From assembly GCF_009832865.1 (NCBI RefSeq), contig NZ_CP047130.1, positions 1,116,001 through 1,180,000 on the forward strand: 64,000 bases of DNA, read 5' to 3'. This stretch comes from Colwellia sp. 20A7 (GTDB taxonomy: Bacteria > Pseudomonadota > Gammaproteobacteria > Enterobacterales > Alteromonadaceae). Position numbers and translations under genes: made by a program. This document shows positions 24,833-34,232 of this stretch, one piece after another. How positions within the stretch are numbered: position 1 is the stretch's first letter; each line of letters starts with the position of its first letter. The notes under the pieces are model-generated. The model was not told the DNA's origin and made no database searches. It saw only the letters and a list, made by a program, of their open reading frames with translations.

Positions 24833-26377
24833 ATGAATAAGAGAAATAAATCAATTATTAATGAAGAAGTTAATTTTCAACAGGACGATGAGTTAGTTTC
24901 AACAACCGACAAAAGTGGTGTTATTACTTATGCAAACCCTGCTTTTTGTCGAATTTCTGGTTTTTCTCTTGAGGAACTGGTTGGACAAAACCATAATATT
25001 GTTAGACACCCTGATATGCCTTCCGCAGCCTTTGCCGATTTATGGAAAAAATTAGCCGCTGGTTTACCTTGGCGCGGTGCAGTAAAAAATTGTTGTAAGG
25101 ATGGCCGTTATTATTGGGTCGATGCTTTTATTACGCCAATTTTTGAACAAGGCAGCCTGGTTGGTTACCAGTCTGTTAGATCGAAGCTGAACGAAGAAAC
25201 CAAGTTAAATGCTATTAAAGCTTATAAGGCTGTTAATGCAGGTAAATCACTTAATAAATGGTATGAGAATACGGCGATAAAAAATTTAGCTTACTGGGGG
25301 AGCAGTTTTGCAGTTTTATTTAGTGCCTTGTCTTATCCATACGCGATGTTCTTGGTTCCTTTCTTACCATTCTTGATATATAAAAACGAACTTATTAGTG
25401 TTCCTCAATATTTTAAGAGGTTAACGCAAGAGTATGACAGTCTTTCTCGTGCTATATATTCAGGGAATAAGCCTCAAGGTATTGCTGACTTTCATTTTAA
25501 AATGTCAGATGGGAAGATAAAGACAATTTTAGGCCGCATTTTTGATAGCAGTAAAATATTAACGTCGGGCGCAATTAACTTATCTGAAGCGGCGAAAAAG
25601 GCGAAAGAGGGTACTGAAAAAGAAACCCACGAACTTCATCAAGTTTCAACCGCAGTAGAAGAAATGGTTGTCACTATTGAGGAAGTTGCTAAAAGTACAA
25701 CATTTACCTCACAAAAAGTTAATCAAGCACATCACGACTGTGAAACTGCTACCCACGCAATGCAGCACACGATGGATCAAGTTAACCTACTTGCCCAAGA
25801 AGTTGCAGAATCTGCTTCATCAGCCTCAGAACTCGCTAGCGAAGCAGAAAAAATAGGGAGTATTATGAATGAAATTCAAGGTATTGCCGATCAAACCAAT
25901 TTATTAGCGTTAAATGCTGCTATTGAGGCAGCAAGAGCTGGTGAGCACGGACGAGGCTTTTCTGTTGTGGCAGATGAAGTACGAGCTTTATCTAGTAGAA
26001 CACACGCAGCAACAGAGCAGATACAAACATCCATTTCAGAAATTCAAAATACATTGCTAATATGGTCAAAAACTATGGCCAAAGGAAAAGACTCTGCTGA
26101 TGAGTGTGTCGATAAAGCATCAGGAGCACGTGATGTTGTTAATGAAGTCTATGCACTGCTTACTGATATATCTGATCTCACACTTCAAATATCAAGCGCA
26201 TCAGAAGAGCAAAGTATGGTTTCGCAAGAAATAAGTCGAAATATTATTAATATTAGTGATGCCTCTCAAGACAATCTACAGCAGGTTAATACGGTAGAAA
26301 ATGAAACAGACGAAATTCGTAATCGTGCCAATGCGCTTGGTTCATTAGGGAAAGCGTTTTCGAGTTCGAACAGTTAA
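24833..26377 (+). CDS. PAS-domain methyl-accepting chemotaxis protein (Aer-like)
   Basis: A 514-residue chemoreceptor with a cytoplasmic N-terminal PAS domain (about 15-125: [20 protein letters not shown], then NIVRHPDMP, typical of Aer-type redox/energy sensors). A hydrophobic hairpin (about 150-187) anchors it in the membrane, followed by a HAMP-like stretch and a long coiled-coil signalling domain. The hairpin tip motif [20 protein letters not shown] is intact, so it should couple to CheW/CheA. FAD binding is likely from the Aer resemblance but not proven. The next gene starts 4 bp later. Confidence 0.93.
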   Translation: MNKRNKSIINEEVNFQQDDELVSTTDKSGVITYANPAFCRISGFSLEELVGQNHNIVRHPDMPSAAFADLWKKLAAGLPWRGAVKNCCKDGRYYWVDAFITPIFEQGSLVGYQSVRSKLNEETKLNAIKAYKAVNAGKSLNKWYENTAIKNLAYWGSSFAVLFSALSYPYAMFLVPFLPFLIYKNELISVPQYFKRLTQEYDSLSRAIYSGNKPQGIADFHFKMSDGKIKTILGRIFDSSKILTSGAINLSEAAKKAKEGTEKETHELHQVSTAVEEMVVTIEEVAKSTTFTSQKVNQAHHDCETATHAMQHTMDQVNLLAQEVAESASSASELASEAEKIGSIMNEIQGIADQTNLLALNAAIEAARAGEHGRGFSVVADEVRALSSRTHAATEQIQTSISEIQNTLLIWSKTMAKGKDSADECVDKASGARDVVNEVYALLTDISDLTLQISSASEEQSMVSQEISRNIINISDASQDNLQQVNTVENETDEIRNRANALGSLGKAFSSSNS

Positions 26378-26381
26378 GGCA

Positions 26382-28985
26382 ATGATGAAATACGTAGAAC
26401 TTCTTATGTCACTAACTGATAACGCTTTACTTAATGAAGCCTTAAATGTTGGTGATATGGCACCATTGGTTGAAGATGGTTTTTATGCTTTAGCATCATT
26501 ATTATCTGTTGATAACGCTGCACTATGGTTATTGAGCGAAGATAATAAAAGTTATAAATGTGAAGCTAACTTTTTTAATAATAAAGCTAGTGCAATAGTG
26601 CCTAAACTAGTAAATAAAATAGATGATTCAGAGTTTTTTCAATTTTTAATAAGCACCTCTGAAGTTACTATTGATAATGGTAATATTCATGCATCTCTTG
26701 ATATTAATATAAGTAAGATGGCAGTAATTTTTAATGTCTCTTCTATTTTGTTAATTCCCATTCATATTAAAGGAATAAATAAAGGTTTTATTTATTTAGG
26801 GGATAGTAAAAATGCTATTCAATGGAGCCCTGAAACTTTTTTTGTCTGTAGAATTTTAGTACAGTTATTTAGTCGGGCGATAATGGCTATTGACAAACAA
26901 GTGGTAGAAAAAGAGCTATTACATCAATATCAATTAATGAAAGAGATAGAGTCACTTGCGAAAGTTGGGGGGTGGGATTATGAAATATCTACAGGAGAAA
27001 TTCATTGGACCGCTGAAACTTTTCGCATTCATGGGTTATCGTCTAACGATAACCTTGCTTTAAGTGAATGTATTGATTTCTATAGTCCAGAGTCACAAAA
27101 GCTAATAGAAGAAAACTTTAATTTAGCCGTATCACAATTAAAGCCTTACGAACTAGAGTTACCTTTTATCGATGGTAAAGGTAGGCATAAGTGGGTAAAA
27201 ACAACAGGACAAATTAGAAATAACTCCCAAGGTATTGCGACACACATTTATGGCGCTTTTGAAGATATAACAGAAGAAAAACGGTTGCTTAATACTCAAA
27301 AATCGACAAGTAAAAACCTAAAAACAATCGTTGATAATTTAAACGACAGTATTGTCACCATTTCTAACAAAGGCATTATTCGTTCTGCAAACCGAATAGT
27401 TGAAAAGATTTTTGGTTATACACCTATAGAGTTAATAGGTAAAAATGTTTCTATGTTGATGCCTGAGCCATTTGCTACTCGCCACGACAAATATATGAGT
27501 AATTACTTGGAAACAGGAGATGCAAAAATTATTGGTATTGGGAGAGAGCTGCCCGCAATGAAAAAAGATGGCAGTATTTTTCCTATGGAATTATCTATAT
27601 CTGAAATATTAAATGGTGAAGAAAAATTATTTATTGGTATTGTTCGAGATATTACTGAAAGAAAAAAAGCCGAAAAAGAAATCCATAAGCTCGCCTATTA
27701 TGATGAATCGACCGGAGTATTGAATCGTTATTCTTTTGAACAAGCGCTAGAAAAAAGGTTCGCTAAAACCTTATCAATGAATGAGAATTTAACCGTATTC
27801 TTGGTAAATTTAGATAAGTTTTCACAAATAAATTTAGCTTATGGTGAAAAAATTGGTGATAAAGTTCTTCATAAAACGGCAGCGAGATTAGAAGAGTGTT
27901 TAGCTAATGTTGGTGCTTTATATCGAAGTAGCGCAGATAGTTTTTATGTTATTTTAAGCGCAAATGAACATGTTAATTGTGATAATTCATCTATTGATTC
28001 AAATAAAGTTTTAGCTGATATTTTACTAAAAACAATCAGACAGCCCGTTATTATTAAAAATAACTTGATCAATGTTCAAGCCAGTATTGGTATATTAAAT
28101 ACCCCGACCAACGAAATTAATTATATTGATATTAAGCCTTTATTAGAATTAGCTGTTTCTAATGCTAAAAAAAATGGTGGGAATAGTTATATATTTTCCC
28201 ATAAAAATGAAACGCTTATTTTAAAACGGTACTCTGAGTTATCGCTCGCCATGAAAAGCAGAAGCTTTGTCAACGAACTAGATCTTGCATTACAGCCACA
28301 ATATTCAATAGCGGGAGATATTGTTGGAACAGAAGCTTTAGTAAGATGGCGATCACCTTTATTAGGCTTTGTTTCTCCTGCCGAATTTATCCCTTTAGCT
28401 GAGCAGAATGGCGCAATTATTAAGTTGGGTGATTGGGTTATTGAAAGAGTATGTATGTTGATAGCACAAAGACAAGAATATTCAACAGAGGTTACTCCTG
28501 TTTCTATTAATCTAAGTGCAAAGCAGGTTGCTCAACCGAACTTTAACCATAACTTGTTAGTTAAGCTTGATAAGTATCAAATACCTTATTCAATGGTGAT
28601 ATTAGAATTAACGGAAAGTGCCCTTATTGCAGATTTTGATTTAGTTATTAGTAAAATGCAGTCATTAAAAGAAAAGGGAATTAATTTCTCATTAGATGAT
28701 TTCGGGACAGGTTATTCAAGCTTAAGTTATATTAATCATTTACCTATATCAGAACTAAAAATTGATAAATCTTTTGTTGATAATATTACTAACGTAACCG
28801 ACGAAATTCCCATTATTAATAGTATTATTCATATGGCTAAGGCGTTAAGTCTTATGGTAGTCGCGGAAGGAGTAGAAACAAAAGAACAACTTGATTATTT
28901 GTCCAAGCGTGGCTGTAACGTAATACAAGGGTATTATTTCTCTAAACCCTTAACGCCTGAGCAATGGCTTGAAAAGTGGCAGTGA
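26382..28985 (+). CDS. GAF-PAS-PAS-GGDEF-EAL c-di-GMP phosphodiesterase
   Basis: An 867-residue cytoplasmic signalling protein: GAF-like domain (about 10-165), PAS 1 (about 190-300), PAS 2 (about 308-430, FixL-like MLMPEPFATRHDKYM), GGDEF (about 440-600) and EAL (about 615-865). The GGDEF signature is replaced by SSADSF (516-521), so cyclase activity is probably lost. The EAL domain looks active: EALVRW at 651, NLSAKQ, LELTES, DDFGTGYSS, AEGVE and QGYYFSKP. The net role should be c-di-GMP breakdown gated by the sensor domains. It is coupled to the upstream chemoreceptor gene. ATG codons at 26382 and 26385 are both possible starts. Confidence 0.92.
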   Translation: MMKYVELLMSLTDNALLNEALNVGDMAPLVEDGFYALASLLSVDNAALWLLSEDNKSYKCEANFFNNKASAIVPKLVNKIDDSEFFQFLISTSEVTIDNGNIHASLDINISKMAVIFNVSSILLIPIHIKGINKGFIYLGDSKNAIQWSPETFFVCRILVQLFSRAIMAIDKQVVEKELLHQYQLMKEIESLAKVGGWDYEISTGEIHWTAETFRIHGLSSNDNLALSECIDFYSPESQKLIEENFNLAVSQLKPYELELPFIDGKGRHKWVKTTGQIRNNSQGIATHIYGAFEDITEEKRLLNTQKSTSKNLKTIVDNLNDSIVTISNKGIIRSANRIVEKIFGYTPIELIGKNVSMLMPEPFATRHDKYMSNYLETGDAKIIGIGRELPAMKKDGSIFPMELSISEILNGEEKLFIGIVRDITERKKAEKEIHKLAYYDESTGVLNRYSFEQALEKRFAKTLSMNENLTVFLVNLDKFSQINLAYGEKIGDKVLHKTAARLEECLANVGALYRSSADSFYVILSANEHVNCDNSSIDSNKVLADILLKTIRQPVIIKNNLINVQASIGILNTPTNEINYIDIKPLLELAVSNAKKNGGNSYIFSHKNETLILKRYSELSLAMKSRSFVNELDLALQPQYSIAGDIVGTEALVRWRSPLLGFVSPAEFIPLAEQNGAIIKLGDWVIERVCMLIAQRQEYSTEVTPVSINLSAKQVAQPNFNHNLLVKLDKYQIPYSMVILELTESALIADFDLVISKMQSLKEKGINFSLDDFGTGYSSLSYINHLPISELKIDKSFVDNITNVTDEIPIINSIIHMAKALSLMVVAEGVETKEQLDYLSKRGCNVIQGYYFSKPLTPEQWLEKWQ

Positions 28986-29034
28986 AATATCTTATTCATT
29001 ACAATACTCACACAGACAATTTACTTGTATCAAG

Positions 29035-29853
29035 TTAATTTTTTTCAAGCCATTGCTTAGGTGAAATCCCTAATTTTTTCCTAAAGACTCTTGCTAATGC
29101 CGAGCCATTTTCATAACCAACGGTATTAGCAACTACTGCTACTGGTTTATTTTGTTTTAATAATACTTTGGCGACATTAATGCGCCAATCAATTAAATAA
29201 TTTCCAGGGCTTTGACCAACCGTACGTTTAAATACATCTGCAAATTTTGAGCGTGACATTAATGCTAGCTCTGCCATTTCTGCTAATCCCCATTGCCTTT
29301 CAGGGGCTTCATGCATAGCTAATAAAACAGTTGATATATAAGGGTGAGCTAAACCTGCTAATAAACCGTGTTGTATAATATTGTTATCGAGCACATGGCG
29401 AAGTGTGTGAATAAGAAATATATTGGTTAACGACTCAATCATTGGTAATCGCCCACATCGTTCATGAAAGGCTTCATCAAATAACCACTGTGCAGTTTGG
29501 TTCAGTTTTTCACAGTCGTTAAGTTTGAACAATAATAAGGATGGTAGAGCATCAGCAATAGGGTTAGATGTATTTTCATTATAAATAATGTTGGCACAAA
29601 CTAGTTCAGGAGGATTATCTTCACTGGCAATAATACGATGAGTATGAGGTGTTGGCACATACAGTACGGCTGGTTCATTAATTAACAGCGATTTACCTTG
29701 TTCGTCTATCAATGTTAACTCGCCATTACGAAGTAAGTGTAAATGACCTTGATTTGGCGATTTATTGAAATTACTAATGCCACATAAGTTGCCAGTAAAA
29801 AATACTGAGGTATTCATCGAAAAACGCTGCAAGATAACTGATAGTTGATCCAT
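29035..29853 (-). CDS. AraC-family transcriptional regulator with cupin domain
   Basis: A 272-residue regulator: an N-terminal cupin-like ligand domain (about 10-140, with HLHLLRNGELTLIDEQG and VLYVPTPHTHRII) and a C-terminal pair of HTH motifs (about 165-270). The HTH part carries WGLAEMAELALMSRSKFADVF, PGNYLIDWR and the second HTH KPVAVVANTVGYENGSALAR. It is divergent from the YHS-thioredoxin pair, so those are probable targets, along with itself. The ligand is unknown. Confidence 0.92.
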   Translation of the reverse strand: MDQLSVILQRFSMNTSVFFTGNLCGISNFNKSPNQGHLHLLRNGELTLIDEQGKSLLINEPAVLYVPTPHTHRIIASEDNPPELVCANIIYNENTSNPIADALPSLLLFKLNDCEKLNQTAQWLFDEAFHERCGRLPMIESLTNIFLIHTLRHVLDNNIIQHGLLAGLAHPYISTVLLAMHEAPERQWGLAEMAELALMSRSKFADVFKRTVGQSPGNYLIDWRINVAKVLLKQNKPVAVVANTVGYENGSALARVFRKKLGISPKQWLEKN

Positions 29854-30001
29854 TTTATTCTCTTTTTAACTATTTTGGACGATTGGGTTCAAAGTTGGGA
29901 CTATGTCATTCCTTTAAGGTGATTGAAAGGACTATATTATTAACCAAGGAAAAGATCCTTATTAATAACTAATCTTAAATATTACATATCGGAGCAACAA
30001 A
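29854..30001. promoter_or_regulatory. Divergent promoter region of the AraC regulator and YHS genes
   Basis: A 148-bp spacer. It contains TCCTTT and AAAGGA arms separated by 10 bp (about 29910-29931), a small inverted repeat that could be a regulator contact site. No promoter hexamers are clear enough to call. Confidence 0.35.
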
Positions 30002-30487
30002 ATGAAACTTTCAACAATTATAAAATCAACTTTTGCCAGTTCTGCTTTATTACTAAGCAGTTTAAGTTTTGCCGCAAATATTGAAGTCAATGCAAATGAC
30101 AATGATATTGCGATTCAAGGCTATGACACCGTTTCATATTTTACAAAAAGCTCTCCAACAAAGGGGTCTAATAAATATACAGCCGCGTATAACGGTGCAA
30201 TCTATCAATTTTCAACCGCTGATAATCGTGATTTATTTCAATCAGAGCCTGCTAAATATGCACCGCAATATGGCGGTTATTGTGCAATGGGAGTCGCGAT
30301 GAATAAGAAATTTGATACAGATCCAACGGCTTGGCATATTCGTGAAGGTAAACTGTATTTAAATCTAAATAAAGATGTACAAAAACAATGGGTGACTGAT
30401 ATTCCTGGTTATATCGATACCGCTCAAACGAATTGGTCTGGTATTAAAGGACTGACTGAAGAGCAAATTGAAAAAGTATTCGATTAG
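30002..30487 (+). CDS. Secreted YHS-domain protein
   Basis: A 161-residue exported protein with a signal peptide cut near SFAAN. A YHS-type domain follows (about 30-110) with the family pattern AIQGYDTVSYF, the middle YQFSTADNRDLF and YGGYCAMGVAMNKKF. YHS domains are linked with metal, often copper, handling and oxidoreductase partners, but the role of this family is not settled. An upstream GGAGCAAC supplies the ribosome site. A thioredoxin gene follows 70 bp later. Confidence 0.9.
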   Translation: MKLSTIIKSTFASSALLLSSLSFAANIEVNANDNDIAIQGYDTVSYFTKSSPTKGSNKYTAAYNGAIYQFSTADNRDLFQSEPAKYAPQYGGYCAMGVAMNKKFDTDPTAWHIREGKLYLNLNKDVQKQWVTDIPGYIDTAQTNWSGIKGLTEEQIEKVFD

Positions 30488-30500
30488 TACTTAACCTGAA

Positions 30501-30530
30501 CTCGGTTTAAGGTGCTTTTATTAAGCCGAG
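30501..30530 (+). other. Hairpin between the YHS and thioredoxin genes
   Basis: CTCGGTTTAA pairs with TTAAGCCGAG (one G-U) over a 10-nt loop. No U run follows, so it is more likely a stabilising, processing or weak attenuation element than a full terminator. Confidence 0.45.
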
Positions 30531-30557
30531 CTCACTTACTTATAAGAGGAATTACAG

Positions 30558-30872
30558 ATGAAACAACTAACATTAACCGACTCAATTGATGACTTATTGC
30601 TAGAACAGGAATATTCATTACTCTACTTTACCGCGGCGTGGTGCGGACCTTGTAAATCAATGTCGCCTATTATTGAGGGAGTGTCAGGGTTGATGAGTGA
30701 TCGATTTAATACGATTAAAATTGATGTTGATACCGTAGCAAAAGTTGCTTCTGATTATGGTATACGTAGTGTGCCAACACTGATGCTAGTGAAAGACGAT
30801 GTAATTATTGATCAACGTGTTGGAGGCTTGCCGCCACAGCAATTAATGCAATGGTTAGAGAAGCTTACCTAG
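30558..30872 (+). CDS. Thioredoxin-family protein
   Basis: A 104-residue cytoplasmic thioredoxin fold with the classical active site WCGPCK (C29, C32) and the cis-proline segment VRSVPTL-type (IRSVPTLMLV) near residue 75. No signal peptide, so it should act as a cytosolic dithiol reductant. It is not the main trx by context: it is paired with an exported YHS protein under a divergent AraC regulator. After the stop an ATCATTTA/TAAATGAT inverted repeat (30885-30921) may end the transcript. Confidence 0.92.
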   Translation: MKQLTLTDSIDDLLLEQEYSLLYFTAAWCGPCKSMSPIIEGVSGLMSDRFNTIKIDVDTVAKVASDYGIRSVPTLMLVKDDVIIDQRVGGLPPQQLMQWLEKLT

Positions 30873-31150
30873 TTTTTATCTTATATCATTTAAGGGGGAG
30901 CTCTGCGCTTATATAAATGATTAAATTGATGATTGTACTGGTATTTAAGCGAGCCTTATTTTGTTACGAATTATTCAATATTGAGTTGATAACATCAATA
31001 CTATTGATTAATAATTCTGGTAAGGTATCTACTATTCAACAATTATCATTAGTTGACTGAAAGGTAAGGCTAAGCCTTTGTTATCGTTTTTACGTTAGCT
31101 TTTGAATCGTATTTTTTTGTGAAACCAATTATTAACTGAGGGTGTAATAG

Positions 31151-32356
31151 ATGAGAGAAAAGGTAGAATTTCCTAGTCAAGGTCAATACTTGGCGGGTTT
31201 ATTAGAAACACCAGATCAAGCAATACGCGCTTATGTTTTGTTTGCACATTGTTTTACTTGCGGTAAAGATGTTGCTGCTGCGTCGAGAATTAGTCGATTT
31301 TTGGTGCAACACGGTTTTGCTGTGTTTAGATTCGATTTTACAGGTTTAGGAAACAGTGATGGTGACTTTGCGAATACTAACTTTTCATCAAATACCGAGG
31401 ACTTACTTTCTGCTGCAAGTTTTTTAGAGCAAAATTACGAAGCGCCACAATTATTAATAGGGCATAGTCTTGGTGGTGCTGCGGTGTTAGCTATGGCTGA
31501 TAAACTTCCAAAAGTAAAAGCTGTAGTGACTATTGGTGCTCCGTATGAAGCAAGCCATGTAATACACAACTTTGATGCACATATTGATACAATAGAGAAT
31601 GATGGGCAAGCAAAAGTAAGCTTGGGAAAACGAGAGTTTACCATTAAAAAGCAATTTTTAGATGACTTACGTAATCAAACAACGGCTCATATTCAACACC
31701 TAAACAAGGCTTTACTCGTATTACATTCACCTATTGATTCAACTGTCGATATTGCTGATGCTGAGAAAATTTATAAAGCGGCTAAACATCCTAAAAGTTT
31801 TGTTAGCTTGGATACCGCTGATCACCTTTTATCCAAATCAATAGACAGTGAATATGTAGCACAAACTATTTCGGGGTGGGCAAGTCGTTATATACCTATG
31901 CCTAAAACAGCAAATAAAAGTGTTAGCAAAGGGCATGTATTAGTTGCCGAGCTTGATCATAAATTCCAGTTAGATATTTCTACTGATCATCACCATTGGT
32001 ATGCTGATGAGCCAACAGAGCAAGGTGGTAAAAATTCAGGTCCTGATCCTTATGAACATTTACTTGCTGCCTTAGGGGCTTGTACCGCGATGACTATTCG
32101 CATGTATGCTGATCATAAAAAGATACCACTCGAGCATGTAGAGGTCTCTTTATCTCATGTACGTGATTCTTTAAAAAGAGAGGATGGTACTGCTGCTGGG
32201 CATGATGAAAAGGTGGAAGCACTAATCCGTAAGGTACAATTATTAGGTCCACTAAGCGATGAAGAAAAAGAAAGACTGATGGAAATAGCTAACCGATGCC
32301 CTGTGCATAGAACATTACACAACAACCCGCAAGTTTTGACTACTTTAGTGGAGTAA
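31151..32356 (+). CDS. Alpha/beta hydrolase-OsmC fusion protein
   Basis: A 401-residue two-domain protein. The N-terminal alpha/beta hydrolase (about 1-255) has the nucleophile elbow GHSLGG (S106), a DS acid segment and H in DTADHLLS. The C-terminal OsmC/Ohr-like domain (about 265-400) has the two expected cysteines C311 (LGACTAM) and C383 (CPVHRTL), which suggests peroxide or organic hydroperoxide reduction. This fusion is a known bifunctional arrangement in proteobacteria, but its physiological substrate is not established. It stands alone: 278 bp without recognisable genes precede it and a repeat-bearing spacer follows. Confidence 0.93.
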   Translation: MREKVEFPSQGQYLAGLLETPDQAIRAYVLFAHCFTCGKDVAAASRISRFLVQHGFAVFRFDFTGLGNSDGDFANTNFSSNTEDLLSAASFLEQNYEAPQLLIGHSLGGAAVLAMADKLPKVKAVVTIGAPYEASHVIHNFDAHIDTIENDGQAKVSLGKREFTIKKQFLDDLRNQTTAHIQHLNKALLVLHSPIDSTVDIADAEKIYKAAKHPKSFVSLDTADHLLSKSIDSEYVAQTISGWASRYIPMPKTANKSVSKGHVLVAELDHKFQLDISTDHHHWYADEPTEQGGKNSGPDPYEHLLAALGACTAMTIRMYADHKKIPLEHVEVSLSHVRDSLKREDGTAAGHDEKVEALIRKVQLLGPLSDEEKERLMEIANRCPVHRTLHNNPQVLTTLVE

Positions 32357-32417
32357 TGTTTATCTGATATGTTGTAGATTAGTCTTTGGTCTACAACCTT
32401 ATCAGCTAAAGTTGCCT

Positions 32418-32469
32418 GTTAAGGCTATCAGTTAAGGCTATCAGTTAAGGCTATCAGTTAAGGCTATCA
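32418..32469. repeat. Tandem repeat, 4 x 13 bp
   Basis: Four perfect head-to-tail copies of GTTAAGGCTATCA in the 242-bp spacer between the hydrolase-OsmC gene and the converging glycine-zipper gene. There are no spacers between copies, so it is not CRISPR. Confidence 0.95.
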
Positions 32470-32555
32470 AGTTATAATAATCATTTCAGAGCATTCAGGC
32501 TCGCTAAGCCAATTTATAATAGTAAAGATAAATATTCATAGTTTATTGTTTAGTA

Positions 32556-32595
32556 TTAGCAATACTAACGTCCAGTTCAACGTTAGTATTGCTAA
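32556..32595. terminator. Long hairpin after the glycine-zipper gene
   Basis: A 15-bp perfect stem (TTAGCAATACTAACG with CGTTAGTATTGCTAA) and a 10-nt loop, 3 bp past the stop of the minus-strand gene. It lacks a clear T run on either side, so a terminator role is likely but not certain. Confidence 0.6.
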
Positions 32596-32598
32596 AAG

Positions 32599-33075
32599 TT
32601 AGCGTTGTTTATCTATTCTGACGGTACTGTTCTCTAAATAAATCATTCTCACTTTATCCGAAGAATGAAATGTCATTTGTGGATCTACATCTTGTATCAC
32701 CATAAACTTTTTACCACTGTCGACCTCGATCATTAATTCAACCAAGCGTATTACGACTTTTTTAGGTTGGCTATGACGATTATTTGCGGTTGAACCTCCA
32801 ATAATAGCACCTAATATTGTTGCGACATCTCTACCGCTACCACCGCCAAATTGATTACCAATAGCACCACCTATTAGGGCTCCACCAAAGGTATGCCAAC
32901 CATTGTTCTTATCTTGAATCAGCGTTTCATCAGTGATGTTACGTACTGATATTACGGTACCAAATAAAACTTTCTCAACAGGTACCGCTTTATTTCTATC
33001 ATAGTTGGCATAGCTATCATTGCTAAAAAAAAATATGATAAATAAAGCCAATATTTTAAGACTTGTTAATTTCAT
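32599..33075 (-). CDS. Glycine-zipper 2TM-domain protein
   Basis: A 158-residue exported protein: signal peptide to about SYAN, a conserved strand region (VEKVLFGTVISVRNI), then a glycine zipper (about 68-100: GGALIGGAIGNQFGGGSG, then TILGAIIGG) of the SlyB/17-kDa antigen type, and a C-terminal beta domain. There is no lipobox cysteine, unlike SlyB. It is expected in the envelope. Last gene of the COG3014-ycfL-lpoB run, 27 bp after lpoB. Confidence 0.86.
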   Translation of the reverse strand: MKLTSLKILALFIIFFFSNDSYANYDRNKAVPVEKVLFGTVISVRNITDETLIQDKNNGWHTFGGALIGGAIGNQFGGGSGRDVATILGAIIGGSTANNRHSQPKKVVIRLVELMIEVDSGKKFMVIQDVDPQMTFHSSDKVRMIYLENSTVRIDKQR

Positions 33076-33102
33076 GATATTACTTGCCTCCTATCCATTG
33101 TA

Positions 33103-33705
33103 CTACCAGCTTACAAACTCTTTTTCTTTCGTTTTACGAATTTCAGTTTCGTCAGCCCATTCTACTAAGCCACTTTTTAAATCCATCAGGCGCATAGTAA
33201 ATTTATAATACACATCAGACTTATCTTTATTCGATTTAACAATACTGGCTAAATTTCCGTATAACATATATTGTGCGCCGACTTGCTGGCCAAAAGCGAT
33301 AGCCTTACTGGTATCAACCATACCACTACTTTGTTGAAATTCAAGTTGCTCACGTACCGCAGCAACACGTCCCATATCAACAAAACGGAATTTACCTGAG
33401 CGTAATAGTTTGGTAGAAATAGAATCAGTAATTGATTCGGTGTCTATATGCTCGCTGGTTTTATTTTTTATACTTTCTACAAAAATAATAGGTCGAGTAT
33501 TGGCTGTTAACGTGCCAACAACGGGTGATAGTAATAAAGAGTCAGTCATTTGGCTGGCAACTTTTTGTAAATCGGTTGAGCCAAAGTTAATATCGGTAGT
33601 TTCTACCGCTGCGGCATCACCATATCGAACGACTGATTTATTGGTACAGCCACCTAGTGCTGTTATGGCAATACATAAGCTTGTTGCTAATACTATTTTA
33701 TTCAT
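33103..33705 (-). CDS. lpoB: Penicillin-binding protein activator LpoB
   Basis: A 200-residue outer-membrane lipoprotein that would reach through the peptidoglycan to activate PBP1b. The lipobox is LGGC (C20). The conserved domain (about 40-198) shows IIFVESIKNKTSEHIDTE, SGKFRFVDMGRVAAVREQLE and AQYMLYGNLASI. The linker before the domain is short compared with E. coli LpoB. The upstream ycfL gene matches the enteric ycfL-lpoB pair; the thiamine kinase gene thiK, which follows in E. coli, is absent here. Confidence 0.92.
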   Translation of the reverse strand: MNKIVLATSLCIAITALGGCTNKSVVRYGDAAAVETTDINFGSTDLQKVASQMTDSLLLSPVVGTLTANTRPIIFVESIKNKTSEHIDTESITDSISTKLLRSGKFRFVDMGRVAAVREQLEFQQSSGMVDTSKAIAFGQQVGAQYMLYGNLASIVKSNKDKSDVYYKFTMRLMDLKSGLVEWADETEIRKTKEKEFVSW

Positions 33706-33735
33706 AATTTTTTCCTTAATAACTTGTGCTGTTAA

Positions 33736-34179
33736 TTAAAACTTAAAAAACTTTTCGGGTACTTCACGGACATAAATGCTAAAGCTCGATGCATTGGTTG
33801 ATGGTGCTAAGCCTGCGGCAGTTGCTGTTTGCATACCGTGTAACTCAAACGCTTTCCATGGACTTTTTCCTACTTCAATAGCAAAACCGTCTTGATCAAA
33901 CCATTGAAATTGATACTGTAATTGTAATGATTTTTTATAAGTACTTGTTAAAATTGCGTTGACCTGTAATAAATCATTATTGGTGCGTGACTTGATATCG
34001 CTAATATAAAGTTTAGAACCAAGTTGCTTGTTGTCTATTTGTAAGTGTTCACTAAACGCTTGCTCTGGTGTTATTTGATTACTGCCAATACCTGAAGTAA
34101 GCGGTGCTATGTTTTGACAAGCACTGAGCAAAAAAGTGCCCACTATTAAGGCTAAAATGGTGCGAGATTTATGGTTCAT
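33736..34179 (-). CDS. ycfL: YcfL family lipoprotein (DUF1425)
   Basis: A 147-residue lipoprotein with lipobox LSAC near residue 21. The single DUF1425 domain shows SKLYISDIKSRTNNDLLQVNAIL and the FQWFDQDGFAI segment. Function unknown. Its position 30 bp upstream of lpoB is the conserved arrangement. Confidence 0.88.
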   Translation of the reverse strand: MNHKSRTILALIVGTFLLSACQNIAPLTSGIGSNQITPEQAFSEHLQIDNKQLGSKLYISDIKSRTNNDLLQVNAILTSTYKKSLQLQYQFQWFDQDGFAIEVGKSPWKAFELHGMQTATAAGLAPSTNASSFSIYVREVPEKFFKF

Positions 34180-34232
34180 AAGTAAACTCCTAAGTTAGGT
34201 CTATTTTAGCATTATAAGTTAAAATTTATATG

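Noticed and set aside
26382..28985. Bifunctional cyclase/phosphodiesterase activity
   Set aside because: The GGDEF signature is replaced by SSADSF, so cyclase activity is unlikely; only the EAL activity is called.
30917..31060. 47-codon plus-strand ORF between the thioredoxin gene and the hydrolase-OsmC gene
   Set aside because: No ribosome site near the ATG and its start lies within an inverted repeat; likely chance.
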